DNA of 64,000 bases from an uncultured Alphaproteobacteria bacterium (lineage in GTDB: Bacteria > Pseudomonadota > Alphaproteobacteria > Micropepsales > Micropepsaceae), in contig CADECX010000007.1 of assembly GCA_902825865.1 (NCBI GenBank), forward strand, positions 31,262 through 95,261. Direction: 5' to 3'. The notes beneath the pieces were generated by a model that worked only from the letters and a program-made list of their open reading frames with translations, did not search any database and had not been told where the DNA came from. Shown piece by piece: positions 49,520 to 57,164 of the stretch (its first letter is position 1; each line of letters begins with the position of its first letter). The position numbers were made by a program, and so were the translations under genes.

Positions 49520-51319
49520 ATGATGCCCCATCAAGCCATCGCCATGGGCTGGCAGTATCTGCAGTCGGGCAATGCCGCAGCCGCCGAAGCGGCGGTGCGG
49601 CCCCTCATGGCAACCGGCGTCAACGCCGATCTGGTGCCGCTGCTGGGCGCCATCCGGCTGCAACAGGGACGTTGTTCCGAAGCCGCGCCGCTGTTCGAGC
49701 AAGCCCGCAAGCTTCATCCCGCAACCGGCCGCTTTGCCTATTTCCATGGCGCGGCGCTGGCCGGCATGAACCAGTTGGACGCGGCGGTGGCGGCCTATCA
49801 GGCCGCCATAAAACAGGAACCGGATTTCGCGGACACCTACCTGGCCTTGGGCCAGGTGCAGCGAAATTCGGGACGCGCGGAAGAAGCCTTGAACACCTAT
49901 CGCAGGCTGCTGCGCCTGCAGCCGGGCAATGCCAACGCTTATATCGCCCTGGCGTCGGTGCTGGCGGAAACCAAACAATTTGCGGAAGCCGAAGCGCCGC
50001 TGAAGCGCGCGCTTGGATGCACGACCGATCCCAATGTCCTGGCCGGCATCCACAACAATCTGGCGATTGTTCAGATGCAGCAGAGCAAGCATGCCGAGAC
50101 GCTGGAAAGCATGGAGCGCGCCCAGGCGCTGGCGCCGCACTTGCAGGAGCTGGACCGGCACCGCATCAATACCCTGTTTCAGTTGAAGCGCTTCGACGAG
50201 TGCCTGGCCCTGTACGAAAAATTGCTGGCCCGCGATCCCACCGACGCGCCGTTGCATCAGGCCTATAACAGCCTGCTCCACCGGCTGGGCCGCAAGGACG
50301 AGTATCTCACCTCCTACGACCGCGCCCCCCAGACCCGCGAGATTCTATTGGGCAAGGCCGCCATGCTGGCGTCGCAGAAACGCGGCGCGGAAATGGCGGA
50401 CATCTGCGACCGCCTGCTGGCGCGCGATCCGCAGGATCTGGCCGCCATGGCCGGCAAGGCCAACAGCCTGGCGCTGATGGGACGGTACGGTGAAGCCGTG
50501 GCGGCTTTCGAATCCGTCATCAACCGCCAGGCCGCCGATCCGGTGCTTTTCGGCAGCGCCGCCGCCGCCGCGATGCTGGCCGGCGATCCGCAAAAGGCGG
50601 AACGTCTTTGTCAGGGCGGACTGCTGCTGAACCGCTATGACCAGAACTGCCTGGCGTTTCTGGGCACCGCCTGGCGTTTGCAGAACAATGAATGGGACGA
50701 AGACCTCAACCGTTATGACAATCTGATCCGCGTCTTCGATCTCGAGCCGCCGGACGGCTTCTCCAGCATGGCGGATTTCAATGCCGAGTTGGGCGCCTAT
50801 CTGGAAGACATGCATCCCAAAACCGATGCCTATCTGGAACAATCCTTGCGCGGCGGCACCCAGACCGAAGGCAATCTGTTCGGCGCCGGCCATGTGCTGG
50901 TGGAAAAATTGCGGGCGCGGATCGAAGCGGCCATCTCCGACTACGCCGCCGCCCTCCCCGCCGACGACCGCCATCCCTTTCTGTCGCGGCGTAGCAACCG
51001 GTTCCAATATTCCGGCTCCTGGTCGTCACTGCTCCGGGACCAGGGTTTTCATGTCAATCATCTGCATCACAAGGGCTGGATCAGCTCCTGCTATTACGTG
51101 ACGGTGCCGGACGAAACCAGGGACGAAGACAGCCGCAACGGCTGGATCAAGTTCGGCGAACCCGACCTGAATGTGCCGCTGAAGAATGCCATCCGCCGCG
51201 CGGTGCAACCCATTCCCGGACGGCTGGTGCTGTTTCCCTCTTATATGTGGCATGGCACGGTGCCGCTGCGCGCGCCCTCGGCCCGCACCACAATTGCCTT
51301 CGACGTCGTACCGGAGTAA
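49520..51319 (+). CDS. TPR-repeat 2-oxoglutarate/Fe(II)-type oxygenase
   Basis: This 599-residue protein begins with at least nine TPR repeats (residues 5-400; for example YLALGQVQRNSGRAEEALNT) and ends in a 2OG-Fe(II) oxygenase-like domain: GFHVNHLHHKGWISSCYYVT, then GRLVLFPSYMWHGTVPL. The two His positions and RL-LFPS-MWH resemble the PF13759-type putative oxygenases. It might hydroxylate a protein held by the TPR array. A GTG at 49490 would add ten residues. Confidence 0.75.
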   Translation: MMPHQAIAMGWQYLQSGNAAAAEAAVRPLMATGVNADLVPLLGAIRLQQGRCSEAAPLFEQARKLHPATGRFAYFHGAALAGMNQLDAAVAAYQAAIKQEPDFADTYLALGQVQRNSGRAEEALNTYRRLLRLQPGNANAYIALASVLAETKQFAEAEAPLKRALGCTTDPNVLAGIHNNLAIVQMQQSKHAETLESMERAQALAPHLQELDRHRINTLFQLKRFDECLALYEKLLARDPTDAPLHQAYNSLLHRLGRKDEYLTSYDRAPQTREILLGKAAMLASQKRGAEMADICDRLLARDPQDLAAMAGKANSLALMGRYGEAVAAFESVINRQAADPVLFGSAAAAAMLAGDPQKAERLCQGGLLLNRYDQNCLAFLGTAWRLQNNEWDEDLNRYDNLIRVFDLEPPDGFSSMADFNAELGAYLEDMHPKTDAYLEQSLRGGTQTEGNLFGAGHVLVEKLRARIEAAISDYAAALPADDRHPFLSRRSNRFQYSGSWSSLLRDQGFHVNHLHHKGWISSCYYVTVPDETRDEDSRNGWIKFGEPDLNVPLKNAIRRAVQPIPGRLVLFPSYMWHGTVPLRAPSARTTIAFDVVPE

Positions 51320-51347
51320 GCGGCGGCCACAACAAGCGGGAGAGATC

Positions 51348-52313
51348 ATGCGGCTTTTATTGGCAGGCATCGTGCTTCTGGTTTCTTCGGCCTTGGCGAG
51401 CGCTGTTCCGCTGCCGCCGCCACCGCCCTATTCACTGGACTATCCCGACATCGAAGTCGCCACAATCGATGACCTGGGAATGCCAATGAAGCTGAAGGCC
51501 AACCTCTATTTGCCGCCCGCCGCCCAACGCTCCGCCGCCATGCCGCTGCTGCTCTATATTCACGGCAAGGGCGGCGCTTACAACGATCCGCGCGACAAGG
51601 TGGTGTTGCGCGTGCTCGACTCAATGGGCAAGCGCGGCATCGCCGTGGCGCGCATCGATTACCGCAAAAGCGGACGCATGCCGCAAATGCTGTTCGACAC
51701 CAAGGCCTATATCCGCTTCTTCCGCGCCAATGCCGCCAAATACAATATCGATCCGAACCGCATCGGCATCTGGGGCGTGTCGCGCGGCGGCAATCTGGCC
51801 GCCATGCTGGCCGTGACGGGCGACGTCAAGGCGCTGGAAGGTGATATCGGCGGCAACACCAATCAATCCAGCATGCTGCAGGCCTCGGTGATCGAATCCC
51901 CGCTCACCGACATGTTTCTCAGCACCGACGAAAAAGCCGCGTCCATGTTCGGCGACTATCTCGGCACCAATGAGCAGGACTCAAAAGCCATTGTCGCGGC
52001 CTATCGCAAGCAGGATACAAAAAGCCCCTATTGGAAGGATGTGCTGCGCATCCAGCAGGTCAATCCGCTGAATTATGTGAAAAAAGAGTCCCCGCCCGCC
52101 CTGATCGCCTGCGGCGGACTGGATCCGGCCAATGTGATCCTCAATTGCAGCGCCATGTTCGACAAATATATCCAGGCGGGCGCCACGGCGTCTTATTACG
52201 CTTTGTCTTCGGGTACCCATGTGCGGGTGGGCGGCGCCATCGAGCGCGCCTCGTTCGACTGGCTGGCGGACCGGCTGGCGAAAAACCCACCCTCGGTCTT
52301 TCCAGGTGAATAG
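51348..52313 (+). CDS. Exported alpha/beta hydrolase
   Basis: This 321-residue protein has a signal peptide (LLLAGIVLLVSSALASA) and an alpha/beta-hydrolase fold: YIHGKGGAYNDPRDK (oxyanion hole), GIWGVSRGGNLAAMLA (nucleophile elbow, GxSxG) and a C-terminal SGTHVRVGG with the catalytic His. It resembles esterases and S9-type peptidases. The substrate is unknown. It follows the TPR-oxygenase gene with 28 bases between; the ribosome site GGGAGAG supports 51348. Confidence 0.82.
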   Translation: MRLLLAGIVLLVSSALASAVPLPPPPPYSLDYPDIEVATIDDLGMPMKLKANLYLPPAAQRSAAMPLLLYIHGKGGAYNDPRDKVVLRVLDSMGKRGIAVARIDYRKSGRMPQMLFDTKAYIRFFRANAAKYNIDPNRIGIWGVSRGGNLAAMLAVTGDVKALEGDIGGNTNQSSMLQASVIESPLTDMFLSTDEKAASMFGDYLGTNEQDSKAIVAAYRKQDTKSPYWKDVLRIQQVNPLNYVKKESPPALIACGGLDPANVILNCSAMFDKYIQAGATASYYALSSGTHVRVGGAIERASFDWLADRLAKNPPSVFPGE

Positions 52314-52338
52314 TAGGCCCGGCGAATAGCTCGGCGCG

Positions 52339-52743
52339 CTATTTCTCGCCACACACGTATTTCGTCACGGCAGGAAATTTGTCCAGGCTTGTCCAGTGCA
52401 TGGTCTGGGCGTTGGCGTATTTTTCTTTTTTGGGCGAAACGCTGTCGACATGATCGGTGCCGAAGCGGTGGCCGGGACAATCCACCAGATATTTCTCCGC
52501 CGCGAAGAACAGCTGCTCATGGGCGCTGAACACCACGGCCTGCTTTTCCGCGGGCCTCCAAAGCCGGGTCCAGAAACTCTTATAGGGGCCTTCCGGCTTG
52601 ATGGTGCGCCGCTCGATCTGGTGCTCGATCTTGCCGCGGCTGCCCATTGAGGTCTTGAACGTTATCCACTCATCCTTGCTGCTTTGAGCCTGGACGCCGG
52701 AGGCAATCAGACATAGCGCCACTGCAATCAACTTCCGTATCAT
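52339..52743 (-). CDS. Secreted hypothetical protein, third gene of the BlaI-box operon
   Basis: This 134-residue protein has a signal peptide (LIAVALCLIASGVQAQ). The mature part has two Cys, YLVDCPGHRF and KYVCGEK, and many Lys/Trp residues, with no recognised family. Its start codon lies two bases after the stop of the four-Cys-module gene at 52746, so it is co-transcribed with it and with the 53128 gene, downstream of BlaI-like box A. Confidence 0.6.
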   Translation of the reverse strand: MIRKLIAVALCLIASGVQAQSSKDEWITFKTSMGSRGKIEHQIERRTIKPEGPYKSFWTRLWRPAEKQAVVFSAHEQLFFAAEKYLVDCPGHRFGTDHVDSVSPKKEKYANAQTMHWTSLDKFPAVTKYVCGEK

Positions 52744-52745
52744 GC

Positions 52746-53120
52746 TCAATCGCAAAGCATGGTGAAGTTGGTGCCCATGGCGTTGGAGGCGCCGCCGCCC
52801 GCCGAGCTTATCGACCGGCAGGCGCGCGGATTGATGCTACGCTGTTTTTCCGACGGCACGTCAAAGCGTCCGTCGGCGGAAACGTCCATGCCATCCTTGG
52901 CATACTGCGCCCATACCGCGTTGAGCTTGCACACTTCCGGTCCCAGCATGCGTGAGCCCGTCAACTTTTGCGGCGCGCGGCAAGAGATGGCGTTGGGATC
53001 GCCTTCTCCGGTCGGCGTTTTGGCATAGATGGTTTTTGCCGGTGGTGCATCGCTCTGGGCAAACGCCTGGCCTGACATCAGGCTCACGGCCAGGAACGCC
53101 GTCGCAATATGAATTTTCAT
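52746..53120 (-). CDS. Secreted four-Cys-module protein A
   Basis: This 124-residue protein has a signal peptide ending AFAQ. The mature part is one module with Cys47, 64, 101 and 123. Its motif is CRxPxxLxGxRxLGPxxC, then a Trp-Ala (WA) pair six residues later. The same motif, with the same 17-residue first spacing, occurs in the neighbouring secreted protein and at the C-terminus of the M56 protease encoded across the divergent promoter. Four conserved Cys outside the cell suggest two disulfides. Seven bases separate it from the upstream gene. Function unknown. Confidence 0.75.
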   Translation of the reverse strand: MKIHIATAFLAVSLMSGQAFAQSDAPPAKTIYAKTPTGEGDPNAISCRAPQKLTGSRMLGPEVCKLNAVWAQYAKDGMDVSADGRFDVPSEKQRSINPRACRSISSAGGGASNAMGTNFTMLCD

Positions 53121-53127
53121 GATGTTC

Positions 53128-53508
53128 TCAACAAGACATTCCGCCCCGGCTTGCCATTCCGGCGCTCGATGTCGGCGCACTCCCGGCGCTAGGACCACAG
53201 GCGGCGGGATTGAGGCTGCGCGCTTTTTCCGACGGCACCAGGTTGATGCCGTCGGGCGCCACCGTCATGCCCTGCTTGGCGAACTGCGCCCATTCCGCAT
53301 TGGGCCTACACACTTCCGGCCCCAAAATGCGCTGGCCCGCCAAGGCTTGCGGACGGCGGCAGGTGATGGCGGCGGGATCGCCCTTCCCGTCCGGCTCGTG
53401 GCGGACATAGGTTCTGGCCGGAGTGGCCGCAACGGACTGGGCAAAACTCTCCGCTTGGGCAAGAGCACAACCCGTCGCCAGGATCGCGACAATGACCGGT
53501 ATCCGCAT
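53128..53508 (-). CDS. Secreted four-Cys-module protein B
   Basis: This 126-residue protein has a signal peptide (VIVAILATGCALAQA) and the same module as protein A: Cys50, 67, 104 and 126, with spacings 17, 37 and 22. Proteins A and B agree at GxRxLGPEVC and PSEKxRSxNPxAC. It is the first gene of the three-gene operon. GGAGGG precedes the ATG, and BlaI-like box A lies 15 bases upstream. Function unknown; a ligand or decoy for the protease sensor domain is possible. Confidence 0.75.
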   Translation of the reverse strand: MRIPVIVAILATGCALAQAESFAQSVAATPARTYVRHEPDGKGDPAAITCRRPQALAGQRILGPEVCRPNAEWAQFAKQGMTVAPDGINLVPSEKARSLNPAACGPSAGSAPTSSAGMASRGGMSC

Positions 53509-53522
53509 GGCGCCCTCCACTT

Positions 53523-53540
53523 CTACTATATCTATGGTAG
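53523..53540. promoter_or_regulatory. BlaI-like operator, box A
   Basis: CTACTATATCTATGGTAG, an imperfect dyad with 14 of 18 positions symmetrical (CTAC...GTAG outer arms). It lies between the two divergent genes, 15 bases before the protein B start. The ends match the BlaI/MecI consensus type TACANATGTA in layout, not letter for letter. Confidence 0.6.
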
Positions 53541-53574
53541 ATGCTAACACTGTGGTAAAACACCGGCAAGGCCT

Positions 53575-53620
53575 TTGCCAAATCCCATGCCGGACAGTAT
53601 AACTCCCATATCCATAGTAG
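53575..53620 (+). promoter_or_regulatory. blaI promoter with BlaI-like operator, box B
   Basis: TTGCCA (53575-53580), 17 bases, TATAAC (53598-53603) is a good sigma-70 promoter. Directly after the -10 lies CTCCCATATCCATAGTAG (53603-53620), sharing ATAGTAG with box A. Binding would cover the transcription start, as expected for autorepression. The blaI ATG follows at 53630. Confidence 0.62.
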
Positions 53621-53629
53621 GAATTCGGC

Positions 53630-54013
53630 ATGGCCCCACCCCGCCTCTCCAAGCTTGAACTGGCGATCATGGAGGCCCTGTGGAACGCAGGCCCGTTGCC
53701 GGTGCGCGAGATCCAGGAGAATTTTCCCAAAAAGGGCCGCCCCGCCTACACCACCATCCAGACCACCATCGGCCGGCTGGAAGGCAAGAAGGCGGTGGCG
53801 CGGATCAAGAAGATCGGCAACGCCCATATCTACGAGGCCACCGTGTCGCGCGCATCCGCCCAGCGGCGGCTGGTCGACGACCTGCTCGCTTTGTTCGGCG
53901 GCCGCAGCCAGCCGGTGATGACGCATCTGATCGAGGCGGGTAAACTTTCGCTGGAAGATATCCAGCAGGCCGAAAGACTGGTGCGCGAAATGGCGCAGGA
54001 GAAGAAGCCGTGA
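53630..54013 (+). CDS. BlaI/MecI/CopY-family repressor
   Basis: This 127-residue winged-helix repressor has LSKLELAIMEALWNAGPLPV, then PAYTTIQTTIGRLEGKKAV in the recognition region, and a C-terminal helical dimerisation tail. It is a BlaI relative. BlaI is inactivated by proteolysis triggered by the M56 protease BlaR1/MecR1. Here too an M56 gene follows, with a GTGA overlap (54010). Boxes A and B beside it and box C at 55507 are the likely targets. Confidence 0.9.
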   Translation: MAPPRLSKLELAIMEALWNAGPLPVREIQENFPKKGRPAYTTIQTTIGRLEGKKAVARIKKIGNAHIYEATVSRASAQRRLVDDLLALFGGRSQPVMTHLIEAGKLSLEDIQQAERLVREMAQEKKP

Positions 54014-55452
54014 TCGCGGCGCTGCTGGATCATCTCTGGCAGTCCACTCTGTTCGCGGCCTGCGTCGCGCTTTTGGCGCTGCTGGTGCGCCGCCAGGCCG
54101 CGCGGTTGCGTTTCGCACTGTGGCTGGCGGCCTCGCTGAAATTCCTGATTCCCTTTTCCGCCCTGGTGCTGCTGGGCCGCTGGCTGTTCCCGCCGGTGCT
54201 GGTGTCGGCGCAGGTCATCGAGACCCTCAAGCCCGCCGCCCTGCCTTTCTCCGCCGGTCCCATCATGCTCAAGACCGTGCCCGCCTTGATGACCGGCGAG
54301 CTGCTGGTGATGATTTGGGCCGCCGGAATGCTGTTCGCCCTGGGCCGCGCCCTTTGGCACATGCGTGAAATGCATCTGTTGCTGCGGGATGCCACCGATC
54401 TGGATATCGCCGCCCCCGTGCCGGTCAAATCGGCGCCGTCTTTCCTGGAGCCGGGCCTGATCGGAATTTTCCGCCCCGTGATCCTGTTGCCCGAAGGCTT
54501 GGCGCGCAGTCTCACAGGCGCGGAACTGGACGCGGTGCTGGCGCATGAACTCACCCATCTCGCCCGGCGCGACAATCTCACCGCCATCCTACATATGCTG
54601 GTGGAGACTGTTTTCTGGTTTCACCCTTTGGTGTGGTGGATCAGCCGCCGCCTGATCGAGGAGCGCGAGCGCGCCTGCGACGAGAATGTTCTGGCTTGCG
54701 GCAACGCGCCTTTGGTCTATGCGGAATCGATCCTCAAAGTCTGCCGCTACTATGTCCAGACGCCGCTGGCTTGTGCGCCCGGCATGTCGGGGCCGGATTT
54801 GAATGTCCGCCTCACCGCCATCATGAAGGGCGGCGGCAGCGATGAACTGCCGCCCGCAACGGTCCTGCTATTGGCGGGTTTGAGCGCCGCCACTTTGATG
54901 CTGCCCATCGGCGCCGGCATGCTGGGTACCTTGCCCGTCACCCCTATCGCCAAGCAGATGGCCAAACAAATGGAACAGGTGCTGAACGCCGCTTTGCCGC
55001 TTCTCGCGCCCATCCCTGAGATCGCTGTCGCGCCCGCGCCCCGCCCCGCCCATCGACGCGCGGTTGCCCGTGTTGCTCCGCCCGCTGAAACGCTGCCGCA
55101 AGTGGAAACTCCGCCGCCTGCTTTGTCCCAGCCCGCGGTGATCACCACCGTGATCAAGATCGTCTTGCCCACCCTGCCCGCGATCGAGCCCGCCTATGGC
55201 GATGACATGTTCTGCCGCCGCCCTGAAGCGCTGCCCGGCAAGCGGCTTCTTGGTCCCACCATCTGCAAGCCGCAAAGCGAGTGGGCGGCGCTGCGCGCCA
55301 AAGGCTTGGATGTCGCCCCCAATGGCAGCGTTTACAGCCTTTCGACCTATCAAAAGAACCGCGCCCTCACAGCACGCTTCTGCTCCAGCGCCGGAATGCC
55401 CGGCGCCACCATGGGAAACCGCTGGGCCATCCCCGGCAACGACTGTTTCTGA
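54010..55452 (+). CDS. BlaR1-like M56 metallopeptidase with a C-terminal four-Cys sensor-like module
   Basis: This 480-residue membrane protease has several N-terminal membrane helices, the zinc motif HELTH at 179-183, and a distal zinc ligand region EERERACDE near 218. A last membrane helix lies near 283-309. The region beyond about residue 330 is Pro-rich and periplasmic. The last 80 residues (401-480) carry Cys402, 419, 458 and 479 with the motif CRxPxxLxGxRxLGPxxC, as in secreted proteins A and B. There is no SxxK penicillin-binding domain, so beta-lactam sensing is not indicated. The GTG start overlaps blaI. Confidence 0.88.
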   Translation: MIAALLDHLWQSTLFAACVALLALLVRRQAARLRFALWLAASLKFLIPFSALVLLGRWLFPPVLVSAQVIETLKPAALPFSAGPIMLKTVPALMTGELLVMIWAAGMLFALGRALWHMREMHLLLRDATDLDIAAPVPVKSAPSFLEPGLIGIFRPVILLPEGLARSLTGAELDAVLAHELTHLARRDNLTAILHMLVETVFWFHPLVWWISRRLIEERERACDENVLACGNAPLVYAESILKVCRYYVQTPLACAPGMSGPDLNVRLTAIMKGGGSDELPPATVLLLAGLSAATLMLPIGAGMLGTLPVTPIAKQMAKQMEQVLNAALPLLAPIPEIAVAPAPRPAHRRAVARVAPPAETLPQVETPPPALSQPAVITTVIKIVLPTLPAIEPAYGDDMFCRRPEALPGKRLLGPTICKPQSEWAALRAKGLDVAPNGSVYSLSTYQKNRALTARFCSSAGMPGATMGNRWAIPGNDCF

Positions 55453-55506
55453 ACCTCTTTGACGGCCGCGGAACCAGCGCCGCCCGCGGCGGCGCTTGCC
55501 CATATC

Positions 55507-55536
55507 CACATATAATGGTACTTTCTACTATATGTG
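55507..55536. promoter_or_regulatory. BlaI-like operator box C with -10 element
   Basis: ACATATAATGGTA and, five bases later, TACTATATGT form an imperfect inverted repeat, and CTACTAT is shared with box A and (reverse) box B. TATAAT at 55511-55516 is a perfect -10; no good -35 is seen at 17 bases. It lies 14-43 bases before the ATG of the next gene. Confidence 0.55.
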
Positions 55537-55549
55537 TTGGAGAACTGGC

Positions 55550-56497
55550 ATGCGGCGGAAAACGGCTGTAATTCTCTTGGCTCTGCTGCTTCATCCCGCC
55601 GCCGCCTTCTCCCAGCCAAGGCCGACGGAAAGCGTCACCGTCACCGGCATCAAGCCGACGCAAAAAGCGATCGATGATTTTATTTTTTCCCACACCGCGC
55701 CGACCCGCGTGCTGGGCAAGATCGCGCGCTGGAAGACTCCGGTTTGCCCCGTCGCCATGGGTCTGGGCACCAAATATGCGGCATTTGTCGGCCAGCGCAT
55801 CCGTCAGGTGGCGGCGCAGGTGGGCGCACCGGTCAATGCCGGCAAGGATTGCAAACCCAATATCCGCGTGGTGTTCACCACCAAGCCGCAAGAACTGATG
55901 GACAATCTGCGCCGCGATCATCCCGATTATCTGGGCTATTTCGACAACCGCCTGCAATCGGCCAAATTGGCGGCCGTCACCCGCCCGGTGCAATCCTGGT
56001 ACACCACCGCGACCACGGATTTGCGCGGCCGTCCGCAGATCGACAGCAACAAGGGCGGCGGCATCAGCATGGACGTGATTTTGCCGGGACCAAACAGCGC
56101 AACGCCGGGCGCGATAGCCATAGGGGCTACGACCAGGATAGAACTGCCCAACGCCAGCTCCATGAATGTAACCGGCAACCGGATCAATGATGGGCTGAGC
56201 AGCGAGTTCTTCAACGTCTTGATCGTGGGCGAACCGGCCAAGCTGTTGGAATATGAGATCGGCACATTGGCCGACTATATCGCCATGCTGGTGCTGGCCG
56301 ATCCCGGAACCACGGCGCCTTGCGCCGAATTTCCCACCATCCTGAATCTGCTGGAGCCGGATTGCCCGCGCATTGCCCATAACCTGACCGAGGGCGACCT
56401 GGCCTATCTCAAGGCGCTGTACAAAATGACTTCCGCCAACACGCTGCAGGCACAGCGCGGGGAAATGCGCTACCAGATGCAGCACGCCTTGAAATAA
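55550..56497 (+). CDS. Secreted protein of unknown function in the BlaI-box group
   Basis: This 315-residue protein has a signal peptide (TAVILLALLLHPAAAFSQ) and a mature part with three pairs of Cys (PVCPVAM, KDCKPNI, APCAEF and PDCPRI). Segments include FVGQRIRQVAAQVGAPVNAG and FFNVLIVGEPAKLLEYEIGT. I recognise no catalytic motif, and I believe it belongs to an uncharacterised family. I chose the ATG at 55550 over an in-frame start upstream, as it gives the signal peptide. Box C lies immediately upstream. Confidence 0.65.
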   Translation: MRRKTAVILLALLLHPAAAFSQPRPTESVTVTGIKPTQKAIDDFIFSHTAPTRVLGKIARWKTPVCPVAMGLGTKYAAFVGQRIRQVAAQVGAPVNAGKDCKPNIRVVFTTKPQELMDNLRRDHPDYLGYFDNRLQSAKLAAVTRPVQSWYTTATTDLRGRPQIDSNKGGGISMDVILPGPNSATPGAIAIGATTRIELPNASSMNVTGNRINDGLSSEFFNVLIVGEPAKLLEYEIGTLADYIAMLVLADPGTTAPCAEFPTILNLLEPDCPRIAHNLTEGDLAYLKALYKMTSANTLQAQRGEMRYQMQHALK

Positions 56498-56600
56498 GGC
56501 ATTTTTGCGCCTCCCCGATTCTCGGCAATATGTTCATGTCCCATTCATCCCCGCTTTGCGATCCTGCATGCGCCGGAAATCCTTCGGCATGGAGAGCAAG

Positions 56601-57113
56601 ATGACTCGCAAATTCCTGGTCCTCGGCGCCCTGTGCAGCCTGACATTGCTGGGCGGCTGCGCCACCGACTACCGCGGCGACGGCCATTATCGCGGCGGCT
56701 ACTATGGCGGCGGCTATTCCGGCGGCTATTACGAGCCGGATTACTATCCGTACGCCTACGGCCCGCAATATGTGCCGCCGCGCGGCGGCTATCACCGCAA
56801 TGACGGATATCGCGGTGAGTATCGCGGCGGTGATCGCCGTGACCGTGACGGAAACCGGGACGGTCGCCGCGGCGACAATCGCGGTGACAATCGCGGCAAC
56901 CGCGACCAGGCCAATGCCAATCAAGGCAACAGCAGCAGCGGCTACCGCAATGGCGGCGGCGACGGCGGCAATCGCGGCGGACAGCGTTCCGACTCCGGTC
57001 GCGGCGGCCGCATGAACAATGGCGGCGGCGGGCAGCAGCAAAGCGCGCCGCCTCCCAGCGGCGGACCTTCGGGCCGCTTCGGCCACCCCGGCACGGCCGC
57101 CAATCCGCTTTAA
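56601..57113 (+). CDS. Gly/Arg-rich lipoprotein
   Basis: This 170-residue protein has a lipobox LLGGC near residue 18. The mature part is low-complexity: Tyr/Gly repeats (YRGGYYGGGYSGGYYEP) then Asp/Arg/Asn/Gly repeats (GDNRGDNRGNRDQ), with no Cys except the lipid anchor. It is probably disordered and might bind polysaccharide or act as a surface filament; function unknown. MTRKF (56601) is preceded by GGAGAG. Confidence 0.6.
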   Translation: MTRKFLVLGALCSLTLLGGCATDYRGDGHYRGGYYGGGYSGGYYEPDYYPYAYGPQYVPPRGGYHRNDGYRGEYRGGDRRDRDGNRDGRRGDNRGDNRGNRDQANANQGNSSSGYRNGGGDGGNRGGQRSDSGRGGRMNNGGGGQQQSAPPPSGGPSGRFGHPGTAANPL

Positions 57114-57127
57114 GTTCTGATCTGGCC

Positions 57128-57157
57128 CCGGCAGGCACTCCAACCAGTGCCTGCCGG
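57128..57157. terminator. Hairpin between convergent genes
   Basis: CCGGCAGGCACT, 6-base loop, AGTGCCTGCCGG: a perfect 12-bp stem without T-tract. It lies between the Gly/Arg lipoprotein and the ABC permease gene. Confidence 0.55.
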
Positions 57158-57164
57158 TGGTTCA

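Noticed and set aside
54010..55452. Beta-lactam resistance (BlaR1/MecR1) function
   Set aside because: The penicillin-binding sensor domain with SxxK is absent and no beta-lactamase gene is adjacent; the serine hydrolase at 61.8 kb has no BlaI-like box.
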